Source of the DNA: Lysinibacillus sp. BPa_S21
GTDB taxonomy: Bacteria; Bacillota; Bacilli; Bacillales_A; Planococcaceae
Reading direction: 5' to 3'
DNA: 64,000 bases
Assembly: GCF_023337795.1 (NCBI RefSeq)
Contig: NZ_JALIRS010000001.1
Coordinates: forward strand, 496,001-560,000
Part shown: in pieces, positions 27,340 to 36,561 of the stretch
How positions within the stretch are numbered: position 1 is the stretch's first letter
Layout: each line of letters starts with the position of its first letter
Made by a program: the position numbers and the translations under genes
Notes under the pieces: generated by a model
The model's input: the letters and a program-made list of their open reading frames with translations, nothing else
What the model was told of the DNA's origin: nothing
The model's database searches: none

Positions 27340-28686
27340 TTATTTTAAAACACGACGGGCTGTTACATAGTTTTGATTTGCCCATGTTGAAGTCAAGCTT
27401 TGTGTAACAACATGATTTGTTGTCATACTAATAAATTGATTATTACCTAGATAGATGCCTGTTTGTTTAATATCTATCCCGCCATTGTTAGTAGAGAAGA
27501 AAATAAGATCTCCTTTTTGTAACTGAGCTTTTTCCACCTTAGTCCCAACTAATGCTTGTCTGCTTGCTAATTTATCTTTTAAATCAATCCCATGCTGTTT
27601 AAAAACATAATACGTAAATCCTGCGCTCGTAAACGTAAGTGAGCTTTCGTCATACGAATAGCCAAACTTCACTTTACTACTCAAATTTGTGGCAGTAGAA
27701 ATAATTTTGTCAGCAGCAGTAGAAGGTGTGCTAGGGGTTGGATTTGAGTTATCTGAAACAACACGTTTTGCAGTAATATAATGTTCATTATAATAGTCAA
27801 CGAATAGTACTCTTGTCGTAATATCATTTGAACTTGGAATAATCAGACGATGATCTCCTGCATAGATAGCTACTAGTGAAGGATTTTTAGAACCTTTAAC
27901 ACTATTGAAGAACACCAAATCACCTTTTTTTAAATTGGTACGTGAAACCGTTGTCCCAACATTCATTTGTTCCTTTAAATCGGTTGTCCCAAGTTTAATG
28001 CCACTCTTACGATAGATAAAGTCTATAAATCCTGGCGCTGTAAAACGAAGACTCTGTTCACTATTCGTTGTGCCCATAGTTACTTTATCTTTATAGTTAT
28101 AAGCATTTTCAACGATTTTATCGCCTGTAGTTGCAGGATTAGCGGAGAGTAATGTAGGTAAAACTCTACGGGCCCCTACATAATTTTCTGTATAATAGGG
28201 CTTGCTATTTAAATCAGAAATAACAATATTTTGCTGAGAATCAGCCATGTGAATCATTTTATTGTCTCCTATATACATACCAACGTGGTCTGGGTCTGTC
28301 CCGGTTTTTTTACTCTTAAAGAATAGTAAATCACCTTTTTGTAATTGACCTCTGTTAACAGATGTTCCTTGCTGTATCATATAATCTTCATTATAAGTTG
28401 CAAGGTCAACACCATTTTTCTCGAAAATGTACATCAAAAATGAAGCGCAAGAAAATTTATAAGGATATGTAGTCTTGTATTCAGTATTACTATATGTCGC
28501 CTTACCAATTAAGCTTTTGCCAGTTTGAATTAATTGTTCTGCTTTCGCTGTAACGGCCTGATCGTTATTTAGAACATTTGTAGTTGCTGCTTCAACTTTG
28601 ATGGGCTGAATGGTTGGTTGTATAGTTCCCAATGTACTAAAACCTATCGTAAATGCTAATGTTGTTGTTAAAAATCGTTTATTCAT
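27340..28686 (-). CDS. Secreted triple NlpC/P60-like protein
   Basis: A 448-residue exported protein with a signal peptide (residues 1-27, cleavage after VEA). Three NlpC/P60-like modules follow. The first (about 50-170) has a cysteine in KFSCASF and histidine in DHVGMYIG, the endopeptidase pattern, although Asp before Cys is replaced by Ser. The second (about 190-310) has TAPGF and SLVAIYAG, and the third (about 330-448) TSAGF and QTGIYLG; both lack Cys and His and should be inactive. LQKGDLLFF-type linkers recur in all three. The start is the third ATG of the cluster, behind AGGAGG. Likely role: peptidoglycan remodelling, with the dead modules used for binding. Confidence 0.85.
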   Translation of the reverse strand: MNKRFLTTTLAFTIGFSTLGTIQPTIQPIKVEAATTNVLNNDQAVTAKAEQLIQTGKSLIGKATYSNTEYKTTYPYKFSCASFLMYIFEKNGVDLATYNEDYMIQQGTSVNRGQLQKGDLLFFKSKKTGTDPDHVGMYIGDNKMIHMADSQQNIVISDLNSKPYYTENYVGARRVLPTLLSANPATTGDKIVENAYNYKDKVTMGTTNSEQSLRFTAPGFIDFIYRKSGIKLGTTDLKEQMNVGTTVSRTNLKKGDLVFFNSVKGSKNPSLVAIYAGDHRLIIPSSNDITTRVLFVDYYNEHYITAKRVVSDNSNPTPSTPSTAADKIISTATNLSSKVKFGYSYDESSLTFTSAGFTYYVFKQHGIDLKDKLASRQALVGTKVEKAQLQKGDLIFFSTNNGGIDIKQTGIYLGNNQFISMTTNHVVTQSLTSTWANQNYVTARRVLK

Positions 28687-29149
28687 GTTGTTCATGTCCT
28701 CCTGATGCAATTGTTAGGTTGGCTTGCCATTGGCATTAATCGTAGCATGAGAAAGTAGGGCTTCTTCGAGGTAATTGTTACCACGCTGAATGGCGATTCG
28801 CTGTAAACACCTGGTATAAAAGGCTTCAGTGCCTTAAATTACAGTTTTATTACAAATGTTTCAGGGGTGAAGTGTTCGGACATGTTCCCGATTTGTATCC
28901 CAAAAATCAATGGTTCCATCAACGCCATAAACATGCAGTAATACAGAAGCCGGACAAGCTATTTATTTTGAAGCTGAACGTAAAAAAATTTGGAAACAGT
29001 AGCAAGGTTCTAATGACACAAATGTTCTTGCTTTAAAGGTGACAATTTCGTAAGCTAACTGTCATGTCCCGAAAATTAAGGTTGTGAAGAGATGATCTAT
29101 ACTCTTCGGTAACGATACGAATTCGTTAGAAAAGAGGAGGACATGCAAA
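28687..29149. other. Intergenic region with a small gene remnant
   Basis: No full gene. A 20-codon open stretch ending at 29001 (TEAGQAIYFEAERKKIWKQ then stop) looks like the C-terminus of a lost gene. Promoters for the two diverging genes must lie here. I looked for a c-di-AMP riboswitch ahead of the NlpC/P60 gene and did not find its conserved core. Confidence 0.4.
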
Positions 29150-29482
29150 ATGAAGATGATGAAATTTATAGCAATGACCATTTTATTCGCTACTTTATTA
29201 GTTGGTTGTGGTGAAAAAGGTGCATTGATAGAAAAAGATTACTTTATTCAAATCAACGAGGAATTACAAACTCCAAATAGTAATGGTCATTACGTATACG
29301 CACTAGAGGGGTTTGATGAGGATGGAAATGAGCAGGTTGTAAGTTTTTTTGCAGAAAAAGCTTATGATAAAGGAACGCTACTCCGTGTCCCTAGAAGTTT
29401 ACAAGGATATACTGGGGAGCCGGAAGTCATTAAAGCAGATGAGATACCAAAAAATATTAAGGGGAAATTTAATCTGAATTAG
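29150..29482 (+). CDS. YxeA-like small lipoprotein
   Basis: A 110-residue lipoprotein with a signal peptide ending LLVGC (cysteine 20), then a DUF1093/YxeA-like domain with YFIQINEE and the YVYALEGFDEDGNEQVVSFFAEKAY core. Members form a small beta-barrel on the outer face of the membrane; function unknown. GAGGAGG lies 8 bases ahead of the ATG. Confidence 0.78.
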   Translation: MKMMKFIAMTILFATLLVGCGEKGALIEKDYFIQINEELQTPNSNGHYVYALEGFDEDGNEQVVSFFAEKAYDKGTLLRVPRSLQGYTGEPEVIKADEIPKNIKGKFNLN

Positions 29483-29500
29483 ATTCTATTTACTCTATAG

Positions 29501-29546
29501 AAAAGGCCAATTTCTTAACATTAACAGTAAGAAATTGGCCTTTTTT
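29501..29546 (+). terminator. Strong intrinsic terminator
   Basis: A perfect 17-bp stem (AAAAGGCCAATTTCTTA with its complement) and six T. Confidence 0.9.
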
Positions 29547-29739
29547 CAAATAATGCTTGAATTTAAAACCAAACTTACGAATTAATCAAACACTGTATCT
29601 TTATTAGGATTACTAAAAAAGCAATTTGATTTGACTAGTTGTATTTCTTCCTAAGAAGGGAAATGAACTTTTGTGCCACTGACCCTAGTGCTGATCCGCA
29701 TGAAGTCACCCAAGTATGTTTTTACCATAACAATATAAA

Positions 29740-29823
29740 AAAGCTGTAGCGTATGACAACGCTACAGCTCAGAATTGGTCTTGCCCTTATAAATGGCTTA
29801 GCCATCTACAGCATTATACCACA
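29740..29823 (+). repeat. 84-bp structured element, orphan copy
   Basis: A perfect 10-bp hairpin, AGCTGTAGCG/CGCTACAGCT with an 8-base loop, is followed by CAGAATTGGT, TGCCCTT and CATTATACCACA. The same order and spacing recur at 50740-50823, directly ahead of a phage-type regulator gene. Here no gene follows. The rest of 29483-29912 shows nothing else. Confidence 0.65.
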
Positions 29824-29912
29824 TAGAATGAAAAATCATAGTGCTAATGAAAGAAAATTTATTTCAGTGAATCGAATATAGCGCTGGGTGGATACAAAGG
29901 TGTTATAAATAG

Positions 29913-31070
29913 TTATTCTTTAATCGTTTCGGCAAATGTTATTCGACCAGGATTCACTTTGATTACGGTAATATTTATTTTACTAAGTGTATCTTCTGTT
30001 AACGGTATTTTGCCATCTTTCTGAAGTTTTTTCCATGCCTTTACGTTTTTACGATAAAGTGTCTCAGATAGACGGAAAACATCAACATCTAATTTTAAGC
30101 CTTCTGCATATGAATTTTTTATATCTTTTTTAACTGCACGAATAATACCTTTTCTTATTTCGTCGGTGGATACTTTTCCTTTGAAACCATTGATGGTGGC
30201 ATTTAGTTTTACATCCACTTCAAATGTTACTTCGTTGTTTTTTACAATTGGTTTCAATTCTGTACTTAATTTTTCTAAGTCTACTGTTAAGAATTCTTTT
30301 TCTTTATTGTTTAATTTAAAGGTTACATCTCCACGAGTTTTTTTAGTATACATCCATTGTACGCCTCTCGCTGCTCCATCATTTAAATAGCCTTTAAATC
30401 CATCCTTTGAAACTACTCCAAAACCTGTTAAAGCAGTTTCCTTTGTTGGTTCATCGGTAGTCTCCCAGTTTTTGTTGATTGTCATTAACGGAATATTTGC
30501 TTCATGACTCGGCTCATTTAAGTTGAGAATTAGTTTTCTTAAATCAATGGGCTCTACATATGTTTGTAGCTCTTTTGTATGCATAGGATTGCTTAGCTTC
30601 GAATCGGTTAGTGATTTATTTAATATCGGTGTCACTAATAGAAGATCTTTAATAGGGTCCTTTGTACAAAATGTCAATATTTGGTATCTAGTTTCTCGAT
30701 GACGCAAAAAACTGTCAATAACAGGAATGGCATTCTCGTTTTTTAAAGCATCTTCGGAGAAAATAAGAAAAGTCATATGTCCCCAGAACACTTTTTGGTC
30801 AATGGAGCGATATAACTTAAAAAAGGCTTCTTCCATAGTTTTCCCTTTTGCAAATCCAATCTCTGAAGGTGCTGCTTGAGGAGTCGGCCCTTCAGATTTA
30901 GCTACATTCGCAAAATTGATAATTTGCATATATATTTCATATTGACCATCTTTAAAATCGATACCAATTCCATCAACATAGTACATTCTTTGTGGTTCAG
31001 TAATATCCCAACATCCGGAAAGTAATAGTACAGCTGTCAAACTTACCATTAATGTCATTAACTTTTTCAT
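29913..31070 (-). CDS. Ger(x)C-family spore germination lipoprotein
   Basis: A 385-residue GerAC/GerBC-type protein. The signal peptide ends LLLSGC (acylated Cys 20) followed by the family start WDITEPQRMYYVDGIGID and, further on, the long C-terminal domain ending NVKAWKKLQKDGKIPL and ITVIKVNPGRITFAETIKE. These lipoproteins form the C subunit of germinant receptors in the spore inner membrane. The usual A and B subunit genes are not next to it, so it is an orphan. The start at 31070 gives a proper signal peptide; its ribosome site (AGGGATC) is weak, common for sporulation genes. Confidence 0.85.
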   Translation of the reverse strand: MKKLMTLMVSLTAVLLLSGCWDITEPQRMYYVDGIGIDFKDGQYEIYMQIINFANVAKSEGPTPQAAPSEIGFAKGKTMEEAFFKLYRSIDQKVFWGHMTFLIFSEDALKNENAIPVIDSFLRHRETRYQILTFCTKDPIKDLLLVTPILNKSLTDSKLSNPMHTKELQTYVEPIDLRKLILNLNEPSHEANIPLMTINKNWETTDEPTKETALTGFGVVSKDGFKGYLNDGAARGVQWMYTKKTRGDVTFKLNNKEKEFLTVDLEKLSTELKPIVKNNEVTFEVDVKLNATINGFKGKVSTDEIRKGIIRAVKKDIKNSYAEGLKLDVDVFRLSETLYRKNVKAWKKLQKDGKIPLTEDTLSKINITVIKVNPGRITFAETIKE

Positions 31071-31197
31071 TTTTTGATCCCTACTTTTAGAAATTCTTGT
31101 GAAATGTTGAGGTTCTTTATATAGCTTGGACAAAAAATTAGAGGATTATAAGTGGTGAAAAACGAAGAGTAGCTACATTTAGCCATCCCAAACAAAT

Positions 31198-31232
31198 ATA
31201 CCAGGACTCATCATTACTATGAGACCTGGTAT
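31198..31232 (-). terminator. Hairpin after the VOC gene
   Basis: ATACCAGG/CCTGGTAT and CTCAT/ATGAG arms form a 14-bp interrupted stem downstream of the VOC gene; the following T-tract is weak. Confidence 0.55.
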
Positions 31233-31263
31233 AAAAAGCGAAAAGGTATGAAGAAAACCTCTT

Positions 31264-31668
31264 TTAAACTCCTTTATTATCGCGAAATTCTATAATGGTT
31301 CCTTCAGGTGCTGTTAGCTTACAAAGTTGACCATTTTCAACCTTATAAATAATTTCATCATTTTTACAAATAAAATTGACATTCATAGCCTTCAAACGTT
31401 CAACTTCTTGTCTTAGATTGTCCACCCATAAACAGAAATGTACAATGCCATGAGCATTCGGATTGTAATGATCAAGGTCTTCATTATATTTTCCAGTTTG
31501 GAGTTCAATATAAAAATCTCCAAGTTTTAACCAAGTATTAAAATGTCGATTGTGGAAATTCGGTGATTCCTGTACTAGTTCAAACCCTAGTACTTCCGTG
31601 TAAAAATGTAACGATTCAGCATATGTATTTGTTTGTATGCAAATGTGATGCACATACTTTTTAGTCAT
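31264..31668 (-). CDS. VOC-superfamily (glyoxalase-like) protein
   Basis: A 134-residue single-subunit vicinal-oxygen-chelate protein: VHHICIQTNTYAESLHFYTEVLGFELVQE at the start, then WLKLGDFYIELQ, HGIVHFCLWVDNL and APEGTIIEFRD. Histidine and glutamate at metal positions are kept. AAAAGGAGAG precedes the ATG. Substrate unknown; could be lactoylglutathione lyase-like or a thiol-dependent resistance protein. Confidence 0.85.
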   Translation of the reverse strand: MTKKYVHHICIQTNTYAESLHFYTEVLGFELVQESPNFHNRHFNTWLKLGDFYIELQTGKYNEDLDHYNPNAHGIVHFCLWVDNLRQEVERLKAMNVNFICKNDEIIYKVENGQLCKLTAPEGTIIEFRDNKGV

Positions 31669-31822
31669 AAAATCTCTCTCCTTTTATTTCAAAACAAACA
31701 GCTTCTCCCTAAATGACACCAGAATAGTTAATAACTGAAGAAATTAAAATAACATTTATCTTAAATTCCTACAAGTATAATTTACGCTAAAATGGATAAT
31801 TTATATAGCGGAGGTGATAATT

Positions 31823-31996
31823 TTGACAAACGACAAGCGCAATAAAAGTGAAGAAGAGCAAGTAGAATTTGGAGCAGATTTAAGCCCCGACGATCTAGAT
31901 GTGCGTGAAGAAAATGATCTAACGAAAGAGCAAATGAACAATGCAAAGCATGAAAAACAACACAACGAAAACACTTCCTCCAAACGCAACAAATAA
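31823..31996 (+). CDS. Small hydrophilic protein, 57 residues
   Basis: TTG at 31823 follows GCGGAGGTG with 8-base spacing; it is preferred to a GTG that overlaps the ribosome site. The product is almost entirely charged or polar (acidic first half, EQMNNAKHEKQHNENTSSKRNK tail) and probably unstructured. A terminator follows directly. Family unknown; the tail resembles small acid-tolerant or spore-associated proteins only in composition. Confidence 0.6.
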   Translation: MTNDKRNKSEEEQVEFGADLSPDDLDVREENDLTKEQMNNAKHEKQHNENTSSKRNK

Positions 31997-32021
31997 AAAG
32001 GAAGACCATAAATAAAATTCT

Positions 32022-32049
32022 TACCACAATCTTTGGGTTGTGGTATTTT
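32022..32049 (+). terminator. Intrinsic terminator
   Basis: TACCACAA/TTGTGGTA stem with an 8-base loop and TTTT. Confidence 0.75.
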
Positions 32050-32123
32050 GATTTTCTCTTTTGTAGAGGAAGCATTTAGAGGTAAAATTAAGTAGCGACA
32101 TAAAAGCAAGAGAGGGGAACAGA

Positions 32124-32771
32124 ATGACTACTAAATTTAAAATTGAACTTCCACTTATTCCAAACTATTTGGCTGAAGGAACTTTTGAAGATATTTTTTA
32201 CGATGAAGAACCTTATCTAACGAATCAATTGATTACGAATATAAGTAGAGAGAATGATCATATTGAACGTTTAATTGTTTCTAAAGTACTGTTTCAAAAA
32301 GCATCTTTGATCAACTCAAATTTCAATAAAATTGATATGACTGATGTTATTTTTGAAAACTGTGACTTATCCAACTCCAAATTTAACGAAGGAATTATAC
32401 ATCGGGTTACATTTAAAAACTGTAAACTAGTAGGTGTTGATTTTTCAGAGGCTCATTTAGGGAATGTTACGTTTGACGGCTGTATGATGAATTTGTGCAA
32501 CTTTGGAGTAGCGAGATTAAAACAGATTTGTTTTGAGCAATCCTCATTACGTAGTGCAAGCTATTATGACTGCCAATTTAAAAAAGTGAAATTTGAACAA
32601 TGCAATATTGATGAAGTTGATTTTAACGACACTCCTTTACATGATGTGGATATCAGTACATGCACTTTTGAACGTTTAAATGTAACTTTAAAAAATTTAA
32701 ACGGCTGTGTGATTTCCACTGAACAAGCAATTGGCTTTGCTGAATTGATTGGTTTAAAAGTGAAACGGTAA
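32124..32771 (+). CDS. Pentapeptide-repeat protein
   Basis: A 215-residue protein whose residues 50-190 are built of five-residue repeats of the A(N/D)LXX type (LINSNFNKIDMTDVIFENCDLSNSKFN and so on), which fold as a right-handed quadrilateral beta-helix. Some such proteins (Qnr, MfpA) mimic DNA and protect gyrase from quinolones; this one lacks the clear Qnr layout, so its role is unknown. Cysteine replaces the central residue in many turns. Start has AGAGGGG ahead. Confidence 0.82.
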   Translation: MTTKFKIELPLIPNYLAEGTFEDIFYDEEPYLTNQLITNISRENDHIERLIVSKVLFQKASLINSNFNKIDMTDVIFENCDLSNSKFNEGIIHRVTFKNCKLVGVDFSEAHLGNVTFDGCMMNLCNFGVARLKQICFEQSSLRSASYYDCQFKKVKFEQCNIDEVDFNDTPLHDVDISTCTFERLNVTLKNLNGCVISTEQAIGFAELIGLKVKR

Positions 32772-32893
32772 TATTGACTAGGTACTCGATTAAATTTATT
32801 TATTCTAGATTCCGCTATTAAGGAAAATAGGTGTTTTATTCAGGGAAGAATTAGCCTTCGATGAAGAGTTTATTAAAGATAGGGGAGAAAGTT

Positions 32894-33448
32894 TTGAATC
32901 AAAAGGTAGTATGGCAGAATGAAGAACAGTTTGGTTGTGAGCATTTAAGCATTTTTAAAGAAGAAAAAAACTTCTCAGCGAAAGGGACAATTATATATGT
33001 AGAAGGGGATCAATCTAATGCTCATATTGTAGAATACAAAGTTGATTTAGACTCCAAATGGTTTACTAAAAAATTGACCATAATAGTTGATGAACACAAC
33101 AGTTTAAAATTAAAGTCTGATGGAAAGGGAAACTGGTTCGGAAATGATGGACAGGTAATTGATAAGCTAAAAGGGGCAATTGATATTGATATATCTGCAA
33201 CACCATTTTCGAATTCACTTCCTATTAATAGAATGAATTGGGTCCTTAATCAAGAGGAACATTTTGAAATGGTGTACATATCCATTCCATCCCTCGAAGT
33301 AAAAAAAGTTCCCCAATCCTATAAATATTTAAAAAACAATGGTAAATTGAGATATTTTAGATACCGTTCTTATGATTATGAAACAATTATATGTATAGAC
33401 GAACATGGTTTGGTTATAGACTATCCGAATGTATTTAGAAGAATATAA
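32894..33448 (+). CDS. Putative glycolipid-binding (DUF1089) protein
   Basis: A 184-residue soluble protein starting VVWQNEEQFGCEHLSI, with YKVDLDSKWFTKKLTI, GNWFGNDGQ, a GAIDIDISATPFSNSLPINRM segment and YRSYDYETIICIDEHGLVIDYPNVFRRI at the end, all typical of the family annotated as putative glycolipid-binding. TTG at 32894 behind AGGGGAG is preferred to the ATG at 32861, which has no ribosome site. Function unproven. Confidence 0.78.
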   Translation: MNQKVVWQNEEQFGCEHLSIFKEEKNFSAKGTIIYVEGDQSNAHIVEYKVDLDSKWFTKKLTIIVDEHNSLKLKSDGKGNWFGNDGQVIDKLKGAIDIDISATPFSNSLPINRMNWVLNQEEHFEMVYISIPSLEVKKVPQSYKYLKNNGKLRYFRYRSYDYETIICIDEHGLVIDYPNVFRRI

Positions 33449-33544
33449 ATATCTATAGGGCATAGGCTAATGTCAAAGAAAATTCATATTGCTGAATGTC
33501 GTTGCTAGGACAGCTTTAAAGTAAAGAAGAGGTTGTGAAATACT

Positions 33545-33720
33545 ATGTTGAAAAATAAAATTATCTCATTTGTCATTACAATAAATCTGGGAATATTTAT
33601 CGTTCCATTATTTATTGGATAACATACAGTATTGCATACGGAATCTATGGTACTGCATTTACTGCACCCGTCATGCTTGTAGCTCTAGTAGTATCAGTTG
33701 TAACTGAAAAAAAACAGTAA
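33545..33720 (+). pseudogene. Frameshifted small membrane protein gene
   Basis: ATG at 33545, after AAGAGGTTGTG, opens a frame for MLKNKIISFVITINLGIFIVPLFIG that stops at 33622. A -1 shift at about 33615 continues into a second hydrophobic stretch (WITYSIAYGIYGTAFTAPVMLVALVVS) ending in a basic tail at 33720. Together they would make a two-span protein of about 58 residues, so one base was probably lost or gained. Confidence 0.5.
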
Positions 33721-33738
33721 GAATAAAATGTTGTATTC

Positions 33739-33912
33739 ATGTATTTTAAGCATTTAATTTGTGCATTCATTTTTGCACTAATTTTTAGTTTAGTTAATTT
33801 TGATATTAATACTATTAAAGACACTCTTTATCTAACTATTTCAATAGGCAGTATTTATATAACATTATTTATGATTATTGTTTATATTTTAAAATACGTA
33901 AGTAAAAAATAA
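33739..33912 (+). CDS. Small membrane protein, 57 residues
   Basis: A hydrophobic protein with two predicted membrane spans (MYFKHLICAFIFALIFSLVNF; ISIGSIYITLFMIIVYILKY) and a lysine end. The ribosome site is poor, so translation may depend on the broken upstream gene. Between 33913 and 34152 nothing recognisable is seen. Confidence 0.4.
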   Translation: MYFKHLICAFIFALIFSLVNFDINTIKDTLYLTISIGSIYITLFMIIVYILKYVSKK

Positions 33913-34152
33913 TGTGACGAAGATTCCCATTAGGTTACTACGATATTTTTTAATACTGTATAAAAACTCATTCATGCTATAGAGAAAGTTCAGGAGTAGC
34001 TAAGAAGTTTCATCTAAGATTTACAAATACATATGAAGAGGGAGAAGCGTGAACGTTTACTGAAAATGTATTCCGTTCATGCTATTTTATGCCTTGATAA
34101 GTTTTTGTTGTTGGTCAGTTATGCCATCTAAATGGACACGAACTTGTTTATA

Positions 34153-34184
34153 AAAATAGACCGAAATCTGTCTCGGTCTATTTT
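34153..34184 (-). terminator. Terminator of the SDR gene
   Basis: AAAATAGACCGA/TCGGTCTATTTT, a perfect 12-bp stem with flanking A/T runs. Confidence 0.85.
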
Positions 34185-34204
34185 CGTTCTTCTTTTAATA
34201 AAAA

Positions 34205-34963
34205 TTAGTGCGCAACTTGTCCGCCATCTGCTACATAAACATAGCCATTACAGAAGCTTGCTGCGTCTGAAGAAAGGAATACAACGACTTCAGCAATTTC
34301 TTCCGGTTTAGCAGCGCGACCTAGTGGAACGTTTGACACCACTTCATGCCAAACTTCAGGATTATCTTTCCACATTTGCGTCATTGGTGTTTCTGTTAAA
34401 CCTGGCGCTACAGCATTCACTCGGATACCGTCACGAGCGTGGTCAATGGCAGCTGCTTTTGTTAAACCAGTCACTGCGTGTTTTGCTGTTACGTATGGTG
34501 CCATATTTGGGTCGGCAATGACACCGGCTACTGATGCTGTGTTTACAATCGTACCGCCACCATTGGCAATCATGTATTCGAGCTCATGTTTCACTGCAAA
34601 GAATACACCTTTAACGTCCACTGCCATCACTTTATCAAATGTGTCTTCTTCAATATCTACAAATTTTGCTGGTTTATTTAAAACACCTGCATTGTTGAAT
34701 GCGTGATGTAATCCACCAAATTTTTCTACAGTCTGTTTCACAAGTAATTTCAATTGTTCTGGACTTGTTACGTCAGTTTTAAAGAAAACTGCTTCTCCAC
34801 CTTCTTGTTGAATTAGCGCTACAGTTTCTTGTGCACGATCATCCACATCACCAATTGCTACTTTCGCCCCACGGCGTGCAAACGCTAGTGCTGTAGCACG
34901 ACCAATACCAGTAGCAGCTCCAGTGATTAAAACAACTCGACCTTCAAAATCTTTAACATTCAT
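34205..34963 (-). CDS. Short-chain dehydrogenase/reductase
   Basis: A 252-residue classical SDR. The cofactor motif GAATGIGRA is near residue 15, NNAG near 90, and the catalytic Ser-Tyr-Lys in NTASVAG and YVTAKHA (near 142-160). D37 after the second strand (IGDVDD) favours NAD(H). GGGGAGG precedes the start. It faces away from a LysR gene that probably controls it. Substrate unknown. Confidence 0.9.
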   Translation of the reverse strand: MNVKDFEGRVVLITGAATGIGRATALAFARRGAKVAIGDVDDRAQETVALIQQEGGEAVFFKTDVTSPEQLKLLVKQTVEKFGGLHHAFNNAGVLNKPAKFVDIEEDTFDKVMAVDVKGVFFAVKHELEYMIANGGGTIVNTASVAGVIADPNMAPYVTAKHAVTGLTKAAAIDHARDGIRVNAVAPGLTETPMTQMWKDNPEVWHEVVSNVPLGRAAKPEEIAEVVVFLSSDAASFCNGYVYVADGGQVAH

Positions 34964-35093
34964 AGTATTGCCTCCCCATAGTTGTAAGTCTTCTTTACAT
35001 GTGTAGTATAGCTTTCAGTAAAAAACGTATTCAATATTTTTGAATGCATGAGCTTATTCCTTTATAGTAATAAGGATAAGAAGGTGAATAATC

Positions 35094-35978
35094 ATGCAAT
35101 TAACACAATTAGAATATTTCATAGTAGTAGCCCGCTTGGAGCATATGTCGCAGGCCGCATTGGAATTAGAGGTTTCGCAATCTTCATTAAGCAAAACGAT
35201 AGCGCGTTTAGAGGATGATATTGGCGTACCACTTTTTGATCGAAAAGGGAAATCTATTCGTTTAAATGAATATGGACGTATTTTTTATGAAAAGGTCGGA
35301 AAGGTTTTAGATGATTTACAAGAGGCGAAAACAGAGGTTCAAGAACTAGCTAATATTCGGGAAGATAGTGTAGCGATAAATGTGATGAATTCAAAACTTC
35401 TGCCAAAGTTATTTTATGATTTTTATAAAAAACGCCCGAATGTTAAAATCCGACAGTATTTATTACCAGATAAATTAGCGCTACAAAAATTAATTTACGG
35501 TGAAATTGATTTAATGATTGTCATCAATCCTATAGAAGATGAACGAATAGAGTGGGTTCCGTTATTTACAGAAGAAGTCTTTTTAGTAGTCCCGAAAAGT
35601 CATCCATTAGCGGCTAAGGACAGTATTTCATTGATGGAGACAAAGGATGAACTGTTTATTTTGTCAGAAACAGGGCAAAACTTCCGAACTACCGAAAATC
35701 AATTATTTGAAAGAGCAGGCTTTACGCCGAATATTGCCTTTGAAGGTGAAGATTTATCGATTATTTTACAATTGGTGAATGAAGGAAAGGGTATCTCTTT
35801 TATTTTCAAATACTCATTTTTAGATCAGTATTTAGACAATGTAAAGATAGTAAAAATTTCAAATCCGGATTGCTTCCAAACCGTAGGGATTGCTTGGAAT
35901 AAAAAGAGAAAAAATTCGTTTGTCGTAAACAGTTTTCGTGATTTTGCTATTTCATTTTTGAAGGATAGTACAATGTAA
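35094..35978 (+). CDS. LysR-family transcriptional regulator
   Basis: A 294-residue LysR protein: N-terminal helix-turn-helix (LTQLEYFIVVARLEHMSQAALELEVSQSSLSKTIARLEDDIG) and a substrate-binding domain of the CynR/GltC-like type. Divergent from the SDR gene with a 130-bp gap, the classic layout for control of the neighbour and of itself. Confidence 0.9.
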   Translation: MQLTQLEYFIVVARLEHMSQAALELEVSQSSLSKTIARLEDDIGVPLFDRKGKSIRLNEYGRIFYEKVGKVLDDLQEAKTEVQELANIREDSVAINVMNSKLLPKLFYDFYKKRPNVKIRQYLLPDKLALQKLIYGEIDLMIVINPIEDERIEWVPLFTEEVFLVVPKSHPLAAKDSISLMETKDELFILSETGQNFRTTENQLFERAGFTPNIAFEGEDLSIILQLVNEGKGISFIFKYSFLDQYLDNVKIVKISNPDCFQTVGIAWNKKRKNSFVVNSFRDFAISFLKDSTM

Positions 35979-36142
35979 GAGGGAATTGCGAAGTTGTTAT
36001 TTTGAGGAAACCGCAAAATACCAAAATGTACTATAATAGTGGGTACACAATAATTTCTAGACAACCACTACGTACTAAAAATAGAATATTGCGAAACTTA
36101 TTTAAACTCCAATCGTAATAGTTAATAGGGAGGAGGGATAAC

Positions 36143-36385
36143 TTGAAAAAATTCTTAGTGTTTGCAGGAAGTTTTACGTTAGTATTTGTCGTGTTGCATG
36201 TGCTATCAGGGATGTTATTAACGATGTTTTATACGCCTAGCATTCAATGGGAAGAGGTTTCATCTTTACAATCGCAAGTGGTATTTGGAAAGACAAGCTT
36301 TATGCCGACATTTGTTATATCTTTCGTTGCGCTGGTAATGGCTTTTGGAAGTTCTAAACTGATCGATAAAAAAGCTGTTCACTAA
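36143..36385 (+). CDS. Small membrane protein, 80 residues
   Basis: TTG start behind a very strong GGAGGAGGG. Two membrane spans (residues 5-30 and 55-72) flank an outside loop. No family recognised. Probably monocistronic; a terminator follows. Confidence 0.7.
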   Translation: MKKFLVFAGSFTLVFVVLHVLSGMLLTMFYTPSIQWEEVSSLQSQVVFGKTSFMPTFVISFVALVMAFGSSKLIDKKAVH

Positions 36386-36448
36386 TTCTTTGATGTAGTA
36401 AAGGTTAATTAAATAGTGAGGACGATTTTCATTATTCGCCATTAATAA

Positions 36449-36485
36449 AAAGAAGCATATTCGTTAAATTTGAATATGCTTCTTT
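36449..36485 (+). terminator. Intrinsic terminator
   Basis: Perfect 14-bp stem, AAAGAAGCATATTC/GAATATGCTTCTTT. Confidence 0.8.
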
Positions 36486-36561
36486 GGTTTTCGAAAAGAT
36501 TGTTGCTATTCTACGAACGGAGTAGTTGAGTTGAAGTGGTGGATGGCATTGTGAATAGCCT

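Noticed and set aside
28690..28860. c-di-AMP (ydaO-type) riboswitch before the NlpC/P60 gene
   Set aside because: This class often precedes wall hydrolases, but its conserved core could not be found.
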